Below, piece by piece: positions 17,618 to 24,226 of a DNA stretch of 38,962 nucleotides; position 1 is the stretch's first letter, and each line of letters opens with the position of its first letter. The translations under genes and the position numbers were made by a program. The stretch is from Pseudomonas viridiflava. GTDB lineage: Bacteria; Pseudomonadota; Gammaproteobacteria; Pseudomonadales; Pseudomonadaceae. The notes under the pieces are model-generated. The model did no database searches and had not been told where the DNA came from. It saw only the letters and a list, made by a program, of their open reading frames with translations. The stretch is from NCBI RefSeq assembly GCF_001642795.1, contig NZ_LKEH01000024.1, positions 217 to 39,178 of the forward strand. Direction: 5' to 3'.

Positions 17618-18610
17618 TCAGCGCATCAAATCACTTCGGTACTGCCCTGGCGTCATGCCGGTCCAGCGTTTGAAGGCGCGGCTCAGGCTGTCGGTGTCGG
17701 CGAAACCCAGCAGATAGGCGACTTCGCTCAACGAGCTGTGCGGGTCGCTCATGTGCATCAGCGCCAGATTCTGGCGGCACTGATTGAGCAGCAAATCATA
17801 GCGACAGCCTTCGTCGGCCAGGTGCCGTTGCAGGCTGCGCGGGGTCAGGTGCAGGGCTTCGGCGATGCTCTCGGCCGAGGGTTCGCCGTCCGGCAGCAGG
17901 GTTTCGATGGCCGAGCGCACACGCTGCTCCCAGATCAGCGATGGCAAGGGTTCTGCGCTGGGCACCTGTTCGGTCAGCACGATCGGGTTTTCGTCCAGGT
18001 GACTGTCGAAGTCCTCGCAGGCAAATTCCAGCCGATTCTCCGACGCCGAGAAAAACAGCGGCGCTCGAAACAGCTCATGCCAGGGCTGCGGATTTTCAGG
18101 CTGTGGACGTTGGAGGTGAATGGCCAGCGGTGCGTAGTTTCTGCCCAGCCGGTTGCGGCAGGTGCGCACATAAATGGCGGCGAAGGCATCCAGTAGTTCA
18201 TGAGTCGGTAGCTGGGCGGACGTCGGCGCGGTAAAGCGAAATTCGTAACGCTCGCCCGCGGCTCTGAAGTCCAGTTCAAGTGAATCTTCGGCCATCGAGT
18301 GATAGCGCACGATGCGTTCGAAAACCTCGCGCAATGAGCCGCTGGCCACCAGCGTGTAGCCCAACGCATGAAAACTGGTGGGGCTGACAAAGCGCGAGAC
18401 CCGCAAACCCAGCGCCGGATCGCCACTGGCCTGCACAGCCAGTTGCCAGAGCTTCGCGGTGGCGCTCGCTGCGAAGCTGGCCTCGGGATCATTGAGCCGC
18501 TGCGTATCGATTCCCGCTGCCTTGCAAAAGTCGTCACTGTTCAGGCCAAGCGCATCCAGTTGCTTGCGCAGCGAACGGGTCCAGCTGGCGAGGCTGCTTG
18601 GCTCAGGCAT
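17618..18610 (-). CDS. AraC-family transcriptional regulator (arabinose_bd/OruR type)
   Basis: This 330-aa protein has an N-terminal ligand-binding domain of the arabinose_bd (PF12625-like) type, with SFHALGYTLVASGSLREVFERIVRYH near residues 95-120. A C-terminal pair of AraC helix-turn-helices follows: SIAEALHLTPRSLQRHLADEG, then EVAYLLGFADTDSLSRAFKRW (each in part), ending GMTPGQYRSD. ATG 18610 follows a good AGGAAGGG site. The frame open from 18775 adds 55 residues that are not family-like. It is divergent from the MFS transporter across a 569-base gap and could regulate it, though no AraC site could be identified. Confidence 0.88.
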   Translation of the reverse strand: MPEPSSLASWTRSLRKQLDALGLNSDDFCKAAGIDTQRLNDPEASFAASATAKLWQLAVQASGDPALGLRVSRFVSPTSFHALGYTLVASGSLREVFERIVRYHSMAEDSLELDFRAAGERYEFRFTAPTSAQLPTHELLDAFAAIYVRTCRNRLGRNYAPLAIHLQRPQPENPQPWHELFRAPLFFSASENRLEFACEDFDSHLDENPIVLTEQVPSAEPLPSLIWEQRVRSAIETLLPDGEPSAESIAEALHLTPRSLQRHLADEGCRYDLLLNQCRQNLALMHMSDPHSSLSEVAYLLGFADTDSLSRAFKRWTGMTPGQYRSDLMR

Positions 18611-18881
18611 GCGGGCGACCCTTCCTGTCTTCGATTGGCATTCAACGTCGGTCTTTGCCGACAAGGCATCAATGGGCAACTCCTTTGCCTGACGCTGCCT
18701 CGAGAGAATGGAAGCTTTTGTGACACTTTTGCAAGTACTGCCTGACTGAATGCAGCGCTTTGCACGCAATGGCAATCGGCTATGCGCGAAAACCTCTTGT
18801 CGTCGTATGACTGACTTCTGGCTGCTCAGCTCGACGAGTGATTTTTCTATAGAGAACGTTGCTCACAGTCGAGTTCGGCAT

Positions 18882-18910
18882 TTGACACGCTCATGGCAAA
18901 TGACTATAAA
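18882..18910 (+). promoter_or_regulatory. Near-consensus sigma-70 promoter for the MFS transporter
   Basis: TTGACA (18882-18887) and TATAAA (18905-18910) are separated by exactly 17 bases. This is the best sigma-70 match seen in the window. Transcription would start near 18917 towards the MFS gene. Confidence 0.75.
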
Positions 18911-18918
18911 TGCGCCAT

Positions 18919-18931
18919 GTTGTACGACAAC
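18919..18931. promoter_or_regulatory. Palindromic operator candidate at the start site
   Basis: GTTGT-ACG-ACAAC is a perfect inverted repeat covering the first transcribed bases of the promoter at 18882-18910. A TTGTnnnACAA core recalls GntR-family operators of sugar-acid catabolic genes, which suits a hexuronate-type transporter. The position implies repression. No GntR gene lies in the window, so the regulator is unknown. Confidence 0.6.
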
Positions 18932-19179
18932 GTATGGCTTTCAAAAATTACAACCATAAAAATAATTCAAAGAGTAACAAAGCTCATGTCCAGCGCTCAT
19001 ATCCCGCCCAGGGATCACTCACCATGGTGTGAAAAATACGGAAAAACCCCCGTAATTCGCTCATTGTGCATGCATAAAACCTTTTCAGCTTCAGTAACCT
19101 GACGTTACAAAATCCAGCCGCCCCTCGGTCAAGGCTGCGGGACGCTCGTCGCCAATCCAAGAATAAGCAGGGTGAAGAG

Positions 19180-20490
19180 ATGAAAGTAAAAGGCATTCGG
19201 TGGTGGATGGTCGGGCTGGTCACAGCCGGTCTGGTCGTCAACTACCTCGCTCGCAATACATTGTCTGTCGCAGCGCCGACGCTCATGAGTGAGCTGAGCA
19301 TCTCGACCGAGCAGTACGCGCACATCGTGGTCGCTTGGCAGATGTGCTACGCCCTGATGCAGCCGGTTGCCGGCTATATCATCGACGCCATCGGCACCAA
19401 GATGGGTTTTGCGATCTTTGCCGTGGCCTGGTCTGGGGCTTGCGCGGCGGCGGCGTTTGCCACCGGCTGGCAGAGTCTGGCGATCTTTCGCGGTCTGCTC
19501 GGCCTGACCGAGGCAGCGGGGCTGCCTGCGGGCGTCAAGGCCACCACCGAATGGTTTCCGGCCAAGGAGCGCTCGGTCGCCATCGGCTGGTTCAACATCG
19601 GCTCGTCCTTCGGCGCCCTGTTGGCGCCACCACTGGTGGTGTGGGCCATCCTGCACAACGGCTGGGAGCTGGCGTTCCTGATCGTCGGCGGTCTGGGCAT
19701 TATCTGGAGCGGTCTGTGGTTGCTGCTGTACAAGCACCCTCGTGATCAGAAACGCCTGAGCGATACCGAGCGTGATTACATCCTCAGCGGTCAGGAAGCA
19801 CGCCTCAAGGACGCTCCGGCGCAAAAGGGCAGCTGGAAAAAATTGTTCAGGAATCGCAATTTCTACGCCATCGCCTCGGCGCGGATCCTCTCCGAGCCTG
19901 CCTGGCAGACCTTCAATGCCTGGATTCCGCTGTACCTGATGACCGAGCGGCACATGAACATCAAGGAAGTCGCGATGTTTGCCTGGCTGCCCTTTCTGGC
20001 GGCAGACATCGGCTGCGTCCTGGGCGGCTACCTCAGCCCGCTGTTTCACAAGTACTGCAAGGTTTCGCTGTTCACCTCGCGCAAGATGGTGATGCTGTTC
20101 GGCTGCTTCTGCATGATCGGCCCTGCGTGCATCGGGCTGGTTGCAAGCCCTTACACCGCCATCGCGCTGCTGTGCATCGGTGGCTTCGCGCACCAGACCC
20201 TGTCGGGCGCGCTGTATTCCATTACCTCGGACTCGTTCGGCAAGAACGAAGTCGCAACGGCCACCGGTATGGGCGGCATGTTCGGCTTCCTTGGCGCAGC
20301 GGCGTTCACCATGGTGTTCGGTGTGCTGGTCACCAAGATCGGCTACAGCCCTCTGTTCGTCGTGCTGGCGATCTTCGACATCATTGCAGCCTTTGTGGTG
20401 TGGACCGTGGCGCGTGAAGTCACCCAGAAAGACGATCCGCTGATCGTGGATGACATCGTACCGGGCACCCGTTCCGTTCCAGCCACCTGA
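19180..20490 (+). CDS. MFS transporter, hexuronate/sugar-acid (ACS) type
   Basis: This 436-aa protein has twelve predicted membrane helices. The start has the ExuT-like pattern RWWMVGLVTAGLVVNYLARNTLSVAAP (in part). It also has the LGLTEAAGLPAGVKATTEWFP region after helix 4 (in part) and a central cytoplasmic loop around KKLFRNRNFYAI. These mark the anion:cation symporter (ACS) branch of the MFS, which imports galacturonate, glucarate, galactonate or similar acids with protons. Transcription probably starts near 18917 under palindrome control. A clear terminator follows at 20552. The substrate cannot be fixed from sequence alone. Confidence 0.88.
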   Translation: MKVKGIRWWMVGLVTAGLVVNYLARNTLSVAAPTLMSELSISTEQYAHIVVAWQMCYALMQPVAGYIIDAIGTKMGFAIFAVAWSGACAAAAFATGWQSLAIFRGLLGLTEAAGLPAGVKATTEWFPAKERSVAIGWFNIGSSFGALLAPPLVVWAILHNGWELAFLIVGGLGIIWSGLWLLLYKHPRDQKRLSDTERDYILSGQEARLKDAPAQKGSWKKLFRNRNFYAIASARILSEPAWQTFNAWIPLYLMTERHMNIKEVAMFAWLPFLAADIGCVLGGYLSPLFHKYCKVSLFTSRKMVMLFGCFCMIGPACIGLVASPYTAIALLCIGGFAHQTLSGALYSITSDSFGKNEVATATGMGGMFGFLGAAAFTMVFGVLVTKIGYSPLFVVLAIFDIIAAFVVWTVAREVTQKDDPLIVDDIVPGTRSVPAT

Positions 20491-20551
20491 TACGGCGTCG
20501 CACAGTTGTCACAAAGACTGGTTAACCTTCGCTCAATCTAGTTTTTTATTC

Positions 20552-20589
20552 AGGGCCGTTCCTTCAAGGCAGGGAGCGGTCCTTTTTTT
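20552..20589 (+). terminator. Rho-independent terminator after the MFS gene
   Basis: An imperfect 11- to 12-bp stem (AGGGCCGTTCC pairing with GGGAGCGGTCCT, with two G-T pairs) has a loop of about 8 bases and is followed by seven T residues. It isolates the MFS gene from the downstream hydrolase promoter. Confidence 0.88.
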
Positions 20590-20612
20590 GCCTTGATCTT
20601 TATATTCTTTTT

Positions 20613-20640
20613 AGGAATTAATAAATATCTTCTTATTCCT
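20613..20640. promoter_or_regulatory. AT-rich dyad upstream of the hydrolase promoter
   Basis: AGGAAT (20613-20618) and ATTCCT (20635-20640) form inverted arms around a very AT-rich 16-base core. They sit immediately upstream of a plausible promoter: TTAACG at 20640-20645 and TATACT at 20663-20668, with 17-base spacing. The position suits an activator of the LysR or CysB kind. The regulator is inferred, not shown. Confidence 0.5.
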
Positions 20641-20703
20641 TAACGAATATATGTTCCGTCCCTATACTCGCCCCATGAACGCATACGTGCAGGAGGCGAA
20701 TCC

Positions 20704-21285
20704 ATGCATAACGAGTCGATCCGGTATCTGATCCTGCCAGGATGGCAGGGGTCCCCTGATAATCACTGGCAAACCCACTGGCAGAACAGCCTGCCCAACA
20801 GCGCGCGCGTCGAGCAGGCCGACTGGCTCAAGCCGCGCCGTGAAGACTGGGTGGGTGAGTTGCAGCGCACCATTGCTGCACAAGACACGCCCGTGATCCT
20901 GATCGCTCACAGCCTGGGTTGCGTCACCGTTGCGCATTGGGCGCAACTGGCTCCGCTGGAGACGCTGCGTCAGGTGCAGGGCGCACTGCTGGTCGCGCCT
21001 GCCGACGTGGATCGCCCGAACTGCCCGCCTGCGTTGCGCAATTTCTCACCGATACCCACCGACCTGCTGCCGTTCCCGACCCAGATTGTCAGCTCCGACA
21101 ACGATCCGGCCGTCAGCTCGCAACGCGCGCTGGAAATGGCCCGTCACTGGGGCGCTGAACTGGGTTTTCTGAGCGAAGCCGGGCACATCAACGTCAAGTC
21201 CGGCCATCAGCGCTGGGAGCAAGGGTTCGCGTATCTGTATCGTCTGCAAAATCGTCTGGAGCAACACGCGCGTCGTCGCGCATGA
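20704..21285 (+). CDS. RBBP9/YdeN-type alpha/beta hydrolase
   Basis: This 193-aa serine hydrolase opens with YLILPGWQGSPDNHWQTHW and contains the nucleophile elbow IAHSLGCVT (Ser near residue 70). The acidic residue lies in SSDNDP near 131, and the His is in AGHINVKSGH near 162. These match the RBBP9/YdeN (DUF1234) family. AGGAGGCG precedes ATG 20704. A strong terminator follows at 21304, so it may form a monocistronic message. The physiological ester substrate is unknown. Its neighbours, a sigma-54-activator relative and a MetQ-like protein, suggest sulfur starvation, which is inference. Confidence 0.87.
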   Translation: MHNESIRYLILPGWQGSPDNHWQTHWQNSLPNSARVEQADWLKPRREDWVGELQRTIAAQDTPVILIAHSLGCVTVAHWAQLAPLETLRQVQGALLVAPADVDRPNCPPALRNFSPIPTDLLPFPTQIVSSDNDPAVSSQRALEMARHWGAELGFLSEAGHINVKSGHQRWEQGFAYLYRLQNRLEQHARRRA

Positions 21286-21303
21286 CCGGATTGCCTTGTA
21301 TTG

Positions 21304-21327
21304 CGGGCCATCCGGCCCCGTTTTTTT
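21304..21327 (+). terminator. Rho-independent terminator after the hydrolase gene
   Basis: GGGCC (21305-21309) pairs with GGCCC (21314-21318) around a 4-base ATCC loop. This is followed by CG and seven T residues at 21321-21327. It lies 19 bases past the hydrolase stop and 40 before the next ATG. Confidence 0.85.
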
Positions 21328-21366
21328 AACGCCTGAGACCGTGAGCGGCCCGGGCGGGAGTGCGTC

Positions 21367-22317
21367 ATGAGCCTTCACGAAACCTTCGGTCAGCCGCTGC
21401 TGACCTTCCCCGACTCCGACAAAAGCCCGCTGAGCATTCGTGCCAAGGCGCTGGTTTTCATCGACCCGCGTTCGCGCCAGTTGCGCGAAGAGATGGAGTT
21501 GCTGGCGCCGCGTTCGCTGCCCGTGTTGATACGCGGTGAGTCGGGAACGGGCAAGGAGTTGCTGGCGCGGCATATTCATCGCGGCAGTGATCGCTCCGGC
21601 CTGTTCGTATCCGTGAACTGCGGCGCCATCAGCCCGACCTATGCCGACGCCGAGCTGTTTGGCTACGCGGCAGGCGCACACAGCGGCTCGGTCAGCAGCC
21701 GCGCAGGCTGGTTCGGTTCGGCCAATGGCGGCACCCTGTATCTGGACGAAATCGGCGACTTGCCGCTGCCCATTCAAGTGAAGTTGCTGGCGGCGCTGGA
21801 AAATCATGAAGTCACCCGTGTCGGTGCGCATCAGCCAAGCCCTGTCGACGTGCGATTGGTGGCAGCCACCAGTATCGATCTGGCGCAGGCCGTGGCGGCC
21901 GGTAAATTCAATGAGCGGCTCTACCATTACCTGCGCGAAGGCAAGCTCGACCTGCCAGCGCTGCGCGAGCAGCCCGGCAACATCCTGCCGTTGGCCGAGT
22001 ATTTCGTCGGCATTTACAGCCAGCGTCTGAACCTGCCTGTCCAGTTGGTCAGCGAGGCCGCGCAGAAGACGCTGGAAGCCTATAGCTGGCCCGGAAACAC
22101 GCGAGAGCTTGAGAACGTCATCCATTTTGCGTTGTTGGTCAGCCAGGGTGATGAGATCCAGCCTGAAGACATACACCTGCCCGAACTTGCCAGCCCGCTG
22201 AAACAGATCGAGCATCAGGCTCGCAGGTTGCTCGCCGAAAACAATCCCGGCCAGCTTGCGGCACTCAGGCAGTTACTGGAAACGGTCGCGGACCGACTTG
22301 AGCAAAACCCGGCATAA
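21367..22317 (+). CDS. Degenerate sigma-54 activator-like AAA+ protein
   Basis: This 316-aa AAA+ domain resembles bacterial enhancer-binding proteins such as SfnR and NtrC. Walker A GESGTGKE (57-64), Walker B GTLYLDEIGD and sensor II WPGNTREL (241-248) are intact. However, the sigma-54 loop GAFTGA reads GAHSGS (103-108). The stretch that normally carries two arginine fingers (FREDLFHRL in NtrC) reads FNERLYHYL (181-189). The last 45 residues show no Fis-type helix-turn-helix. There is no N-terminal receiver or GAF domain. It may be a non-canonical regulator or a remnant; the open frame shows no disabling mutation. Confidence 0.85.
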   Translation: MSLHETFGQPLLTFPDSDKSPLSIRAKALVFIDPRSRQLREEMELLAPRSLPVLIRGESGTGKELLARHIHRGSDRSGLFVSVNCGAISPTYADAELFGYAAGAHSGSVSSRAGWFGSANGGTLYLDEIGDLPLPIQVKLLAALENHEVTRVGAHQPSPVDVRLVAATSIDLAQAVAAGKFNERLYHYLREGKLDLPALREQPGNILPLAEYFVGIYSQRLNLPVQLVSEAAQKTLEAYSWPGNTRELENVIHFALLVSQGDEIQPEDIHLPELASPLKQIEHQARRLLAENNPGQLAALRQLLETVADRLEQNPA

Positions 22318-22373
22318 CCCTTGTCGCAGAGCGCTGCAAATGATTTGGAGGACGCCTTCGAGAAAAAAAAGCA

Positions 22374-22387
22374 TAAGCATTTGCTTA
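22374..22387. promoter_or_regulatory. Perfect 14-base palindrome upstream of the MetQ-like gene
   Basis: TAAGCA-TT-TGCTTA lies in an AT-rich stretch 130 bases before ATG 22517, in the 199-base gap after the AAA+ gene. It is a candidate operator for the binding-protein gene. Confidence 0.4.
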
Positions 22388-22473
22388 AAAAGTATTTTCT
22401 CGGAATAACAAATCTCGGTAATGTCCACATGATGTCGCAGCACGGGATAGCGCCGCGGCAAACCACTGAAAAG

Positions 22474-22492
22474 GCGTCATTTTTTGTGACGC
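22474..22492 (+). other. Leader hairpin before the MetQ-like gene
   Basis: GCGTCA (22474-22479) and TGACGC (22487-22492) pair perfectly around a 7-base T-rich loop, 24 bases before ATG 22517. It could be an operator or a 5' mRNA structure. There is no T run after the second arm, so it is not a terminator. Confidence 0.45.
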
Positions 22493-22516
22493 TCACGGAT
22501 TCGCTAAGGACATTGC

Positions 22517-23299
22517 ATGAAAAAGACGTTGTTGATGACCGCTCTGGCGGCTGCTTTCTCGATTGGCCTGGCGCACGCCGGTGAAAAACTGGTCGTGGGC
22601 GCCACGCCTGTGCCGCACGCGGAAATCCTTGAGCTGATCAAGCCGACCCTGGCCAAGGAAGGTGTGGACCTGGAAATCAAGGTCTTCACTGACTACGTTC
22701 AGCCGAACGTGCAGTTGAGCGAGAAGCGTCTGGACGCCAACTACTTCCAGACCAAGCCTTACCTGGATGGCTTTAATAAAGGGAAGGGCACCAACCTGGT
22801 GACAGGTGTTGGCGTACACGTCGAACCGTTCGGCGGCTACTCGAAAAAGTACAAGAGCATTGCCGACTTGCCTGAAGGCGCAACCGTTGCCATTCCGAAC
22901 GAAGGCAGCAACGCCGGTCGCGCACTGCTCCTGCTGCAGAAGAACGGTCTGATCACCCTGAAAGACCCGACCAACGCACTGGCTACGCCGAAAGACATCG
23001 CCACCAACCCGAAGAAACTGAAATTCCGCGAACTGGAATCGGCCGTACTGCCGCGTGCACTGGGTCAGGTTGACCTGGCGTTGATCAACACCAACTACGC
23101 GCTGGAAGCCAAACTCAATCCGCAGAAAGACGCCCTGATCATCGAAGGTGCCGATTCGCCTTACGTGAACTTCCTGGTCACCCGCGAAGACAACGCCAAC
23201 AGCGACGCCATCCAGAAACTGTCCAAGGCCCTGACCAGTCAGGAAGTCAAAGACTTCATCAACAAGAAGTACGACGGCGCGGTACTGTCCGCGTTCTGA
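22517..23299 (+). CDS. MetQ/NLPA-family periplasmic binding protein
   Basis: This 260-aa protein has a signal peptide ending LAHA|GEKLVVG near residue 22. The mature part has GATPVPHAEILELIKP, then TDYVQPNVQLSEKRLDANYFQ (in part) and IPNEGSNAGRALLLLQ, all typical of the methionine-binding NlpA/MetQ family. There is no lipobox Cys at the cleavage site, so it should be soluble in the periplasm. No MetN ATPase or MetI permease gene lies beside it, so it is an orphan that must use a transporter encoded elsewhere. The ligand, methionine or a related sulfur compound, is inferred. Confidence 0.9.
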   Translation: MKKTLLMTALAAAFSIGLAHAGEKLVVGATPVPHAEILELIKPTLAKEGVDLEIKVFTDYVQPNVQLSEKRLDANYFQTKPYLDGFNKGKGTNLVTGVGVHVEPFGGYSKKYKSIADLPEGATVAIPNEGSNAGRALLLLQKNGLITLKDPTNALATPKDIATNPKKLKFRELESAVLPRALGQVDLALINTNYALEAKLNPQKDALIIEGADSPYVNFLVTREDNANSDAIQKLSKALTSQEVKDFINKKYDGAVLSAF

Positions 23300-23310
23300 T
23301 TGTTGATGCG

Positions 23311-23365
23311 CTGATCGTGCCCATGCTCTGCGTGGGCATGCCTCCCAGGACGCTCCGCGTCCCGG
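23311..23365. repeat. REP unit (family A), 5' flank of the transposase gene
   Basis: TGATCGTGCCCATGCTCTGCG is followed by TGGGCATGCC and GGACGC-TCC-GCGTCC (one base of the first segment is shared with the gene-side spacer). It lies 115 bases upstream of the RAYT gene. Between them, CAGAC-TCCCC-GTCTG forms a separate short hairpin near 23448-23462. Confidence 0.85.
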
Positions 23366-23479
23366 CGTAGGCTCGAAGCTGAACAAAACCTCGTAACACC
23401 TTGCTCGTTCCTCTCTCGTGGAAATGGACGTTAGCCTTGTGTCATCAGACTCCCCGTCTGCTGACTCAAGGACGAATCG

Positions 23480-24013
23480 ATGGCCCGAAGCCGCTACACC
23501 ATCACTGAACCTGACAAACCTCATTTCCTGACGTGCACGATTGTGGAGTGGCTGCCCTTATTCACTCGGCCTGAATGGGTGGGCATTCTGTTGGACGCGT
23601 GGCGTTATCAGCAGAATGAGCAGGGAATGCAACTGTTCGGGTATGTGATTCTGGAGAACCATCTGCACTATGTGGCTCAGGCAAAAGATCTGGGCAGTTG
23701 CGTTCGCAGCTTCAAATCCTTCACCGCGAGACGGATCGTCGATCACTTGGAGAGAAGCAACGCAGAGCGTGTGCTTGAGCGATTACGCTTTACGAAACGT
23801 GCGTATAAGACCGACAGGGTTTATCAGGTCTGGCAGGAAGGCACCCACGCAGAGGTCATCTGGAGTGAGGACGTGATGCGGCAGGAACTCGACTACATCC
23901 ACCACAACCCGGTCAAGCGGGGATACGTAGACGTCGGTGAGCACTGGCGTTACTCAAGTGCCCGGGATTATCAGGGGCAGGTTGGTTTGATTGATGTCCA
24001 GCGCTGGTATTGA
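23480..24013 (+). CDS. REP-associated tyrosine transposase (RAYT)
   Basis: This 177-aa protein belongs to the IS200/IS605-like Y1 transposase superfamily in its RAYT branch. The HUH-type metal site is H61-L-H63 in YVILENHLHYV. The usual PNH is changed to ENH. The catalytic Tyr is most likely Y139 in LDYIHHNPVKRGYV, and WRYSSARDY near 156-164 is a typical C-terminal RAYT block. RAYTs are domesticated single-strand nucleases thought to spread REP palindromes. REP clusters flank this gene within 115 bases on each side, as expected. ATG 23480 follows AAGGACG. No insertion-sequence ends beyond the REPs are seen. Confidence 0.93.
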   Translation: MARSRYTITEPDKPHFLTCTIVEWLPLFTRPEWVGILLDAWRYQQNEQGMQLFGYVILENHLHYVAQAKDLGSCVRSFKSFTARRIVDHLERSNAERVLERLRFTKRAYKTDRVYQVWQEGTHAEVIWSEDVMRQELDYIHHNPVKRGYVDVGEHWRYSSARDYQGQVGLIDVQRWY

Positions 24014-24024
24014 CCGCCCGACAT

Positions 24025-24175
24025 CGCGCCCGTGACGCTCTGCGTCACCTCACGGCCGGACGCGGAGCGTCCTGAGAGGCATTCCCACGCGGAGCGTAGG
24101 AACGATCATTACACGATATTGATCATGCAGCCCGCGACGCTCTGCGTCCCATTCTGGAGCGGACGCAGAATGATG
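24025..24175. repeat. REP cluster (family A), 3' flank of the transposase gene
   Basis: Several units are present: GTGACGC-TCT-GCGTCAC near 24031, GGACGC-GGA-GCGTCC near 24058-24072, a CCCACGCGGAGCGTAGGAACG copy near 24085 (in part), and a degenerate CGACGC-TCT-GCGTCC near 24135. It spans nearly all of the 213-base gap to the convergent autotransporter gene. Confidence 0.87.
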
Positions 24176-24226
24176 TGGCCTAATCATTCCTGGCTTTTGA
24201 CTGGCGAATAACAGTCAGCCGACCTC

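Larger units (their letters stand above)
18611..19179. other. 569-base intergenic region between AraC-type and MFS genes
   Basis: No convincing gene is present. It holds the promoter and palindrome listed separately (18882-18931). That promoter predicts a 5' leader of about 260 bases for the MFS gene. Within the leader, GTAAC (19096-19100) and GTTAC (19106-19110) form a short inverted repeat, and the sequence is AT-rich compared with the coding regions. It shows no clear riboswitch signature and no REP element. Confidence 0.6.

Noticed and set aside
21046..22215. 389-codon minus-strand frame opposite the AAA+ gene
   Set aside because: It spans a strong terminator and opposes two recognised genes, and shows no protein motifs.
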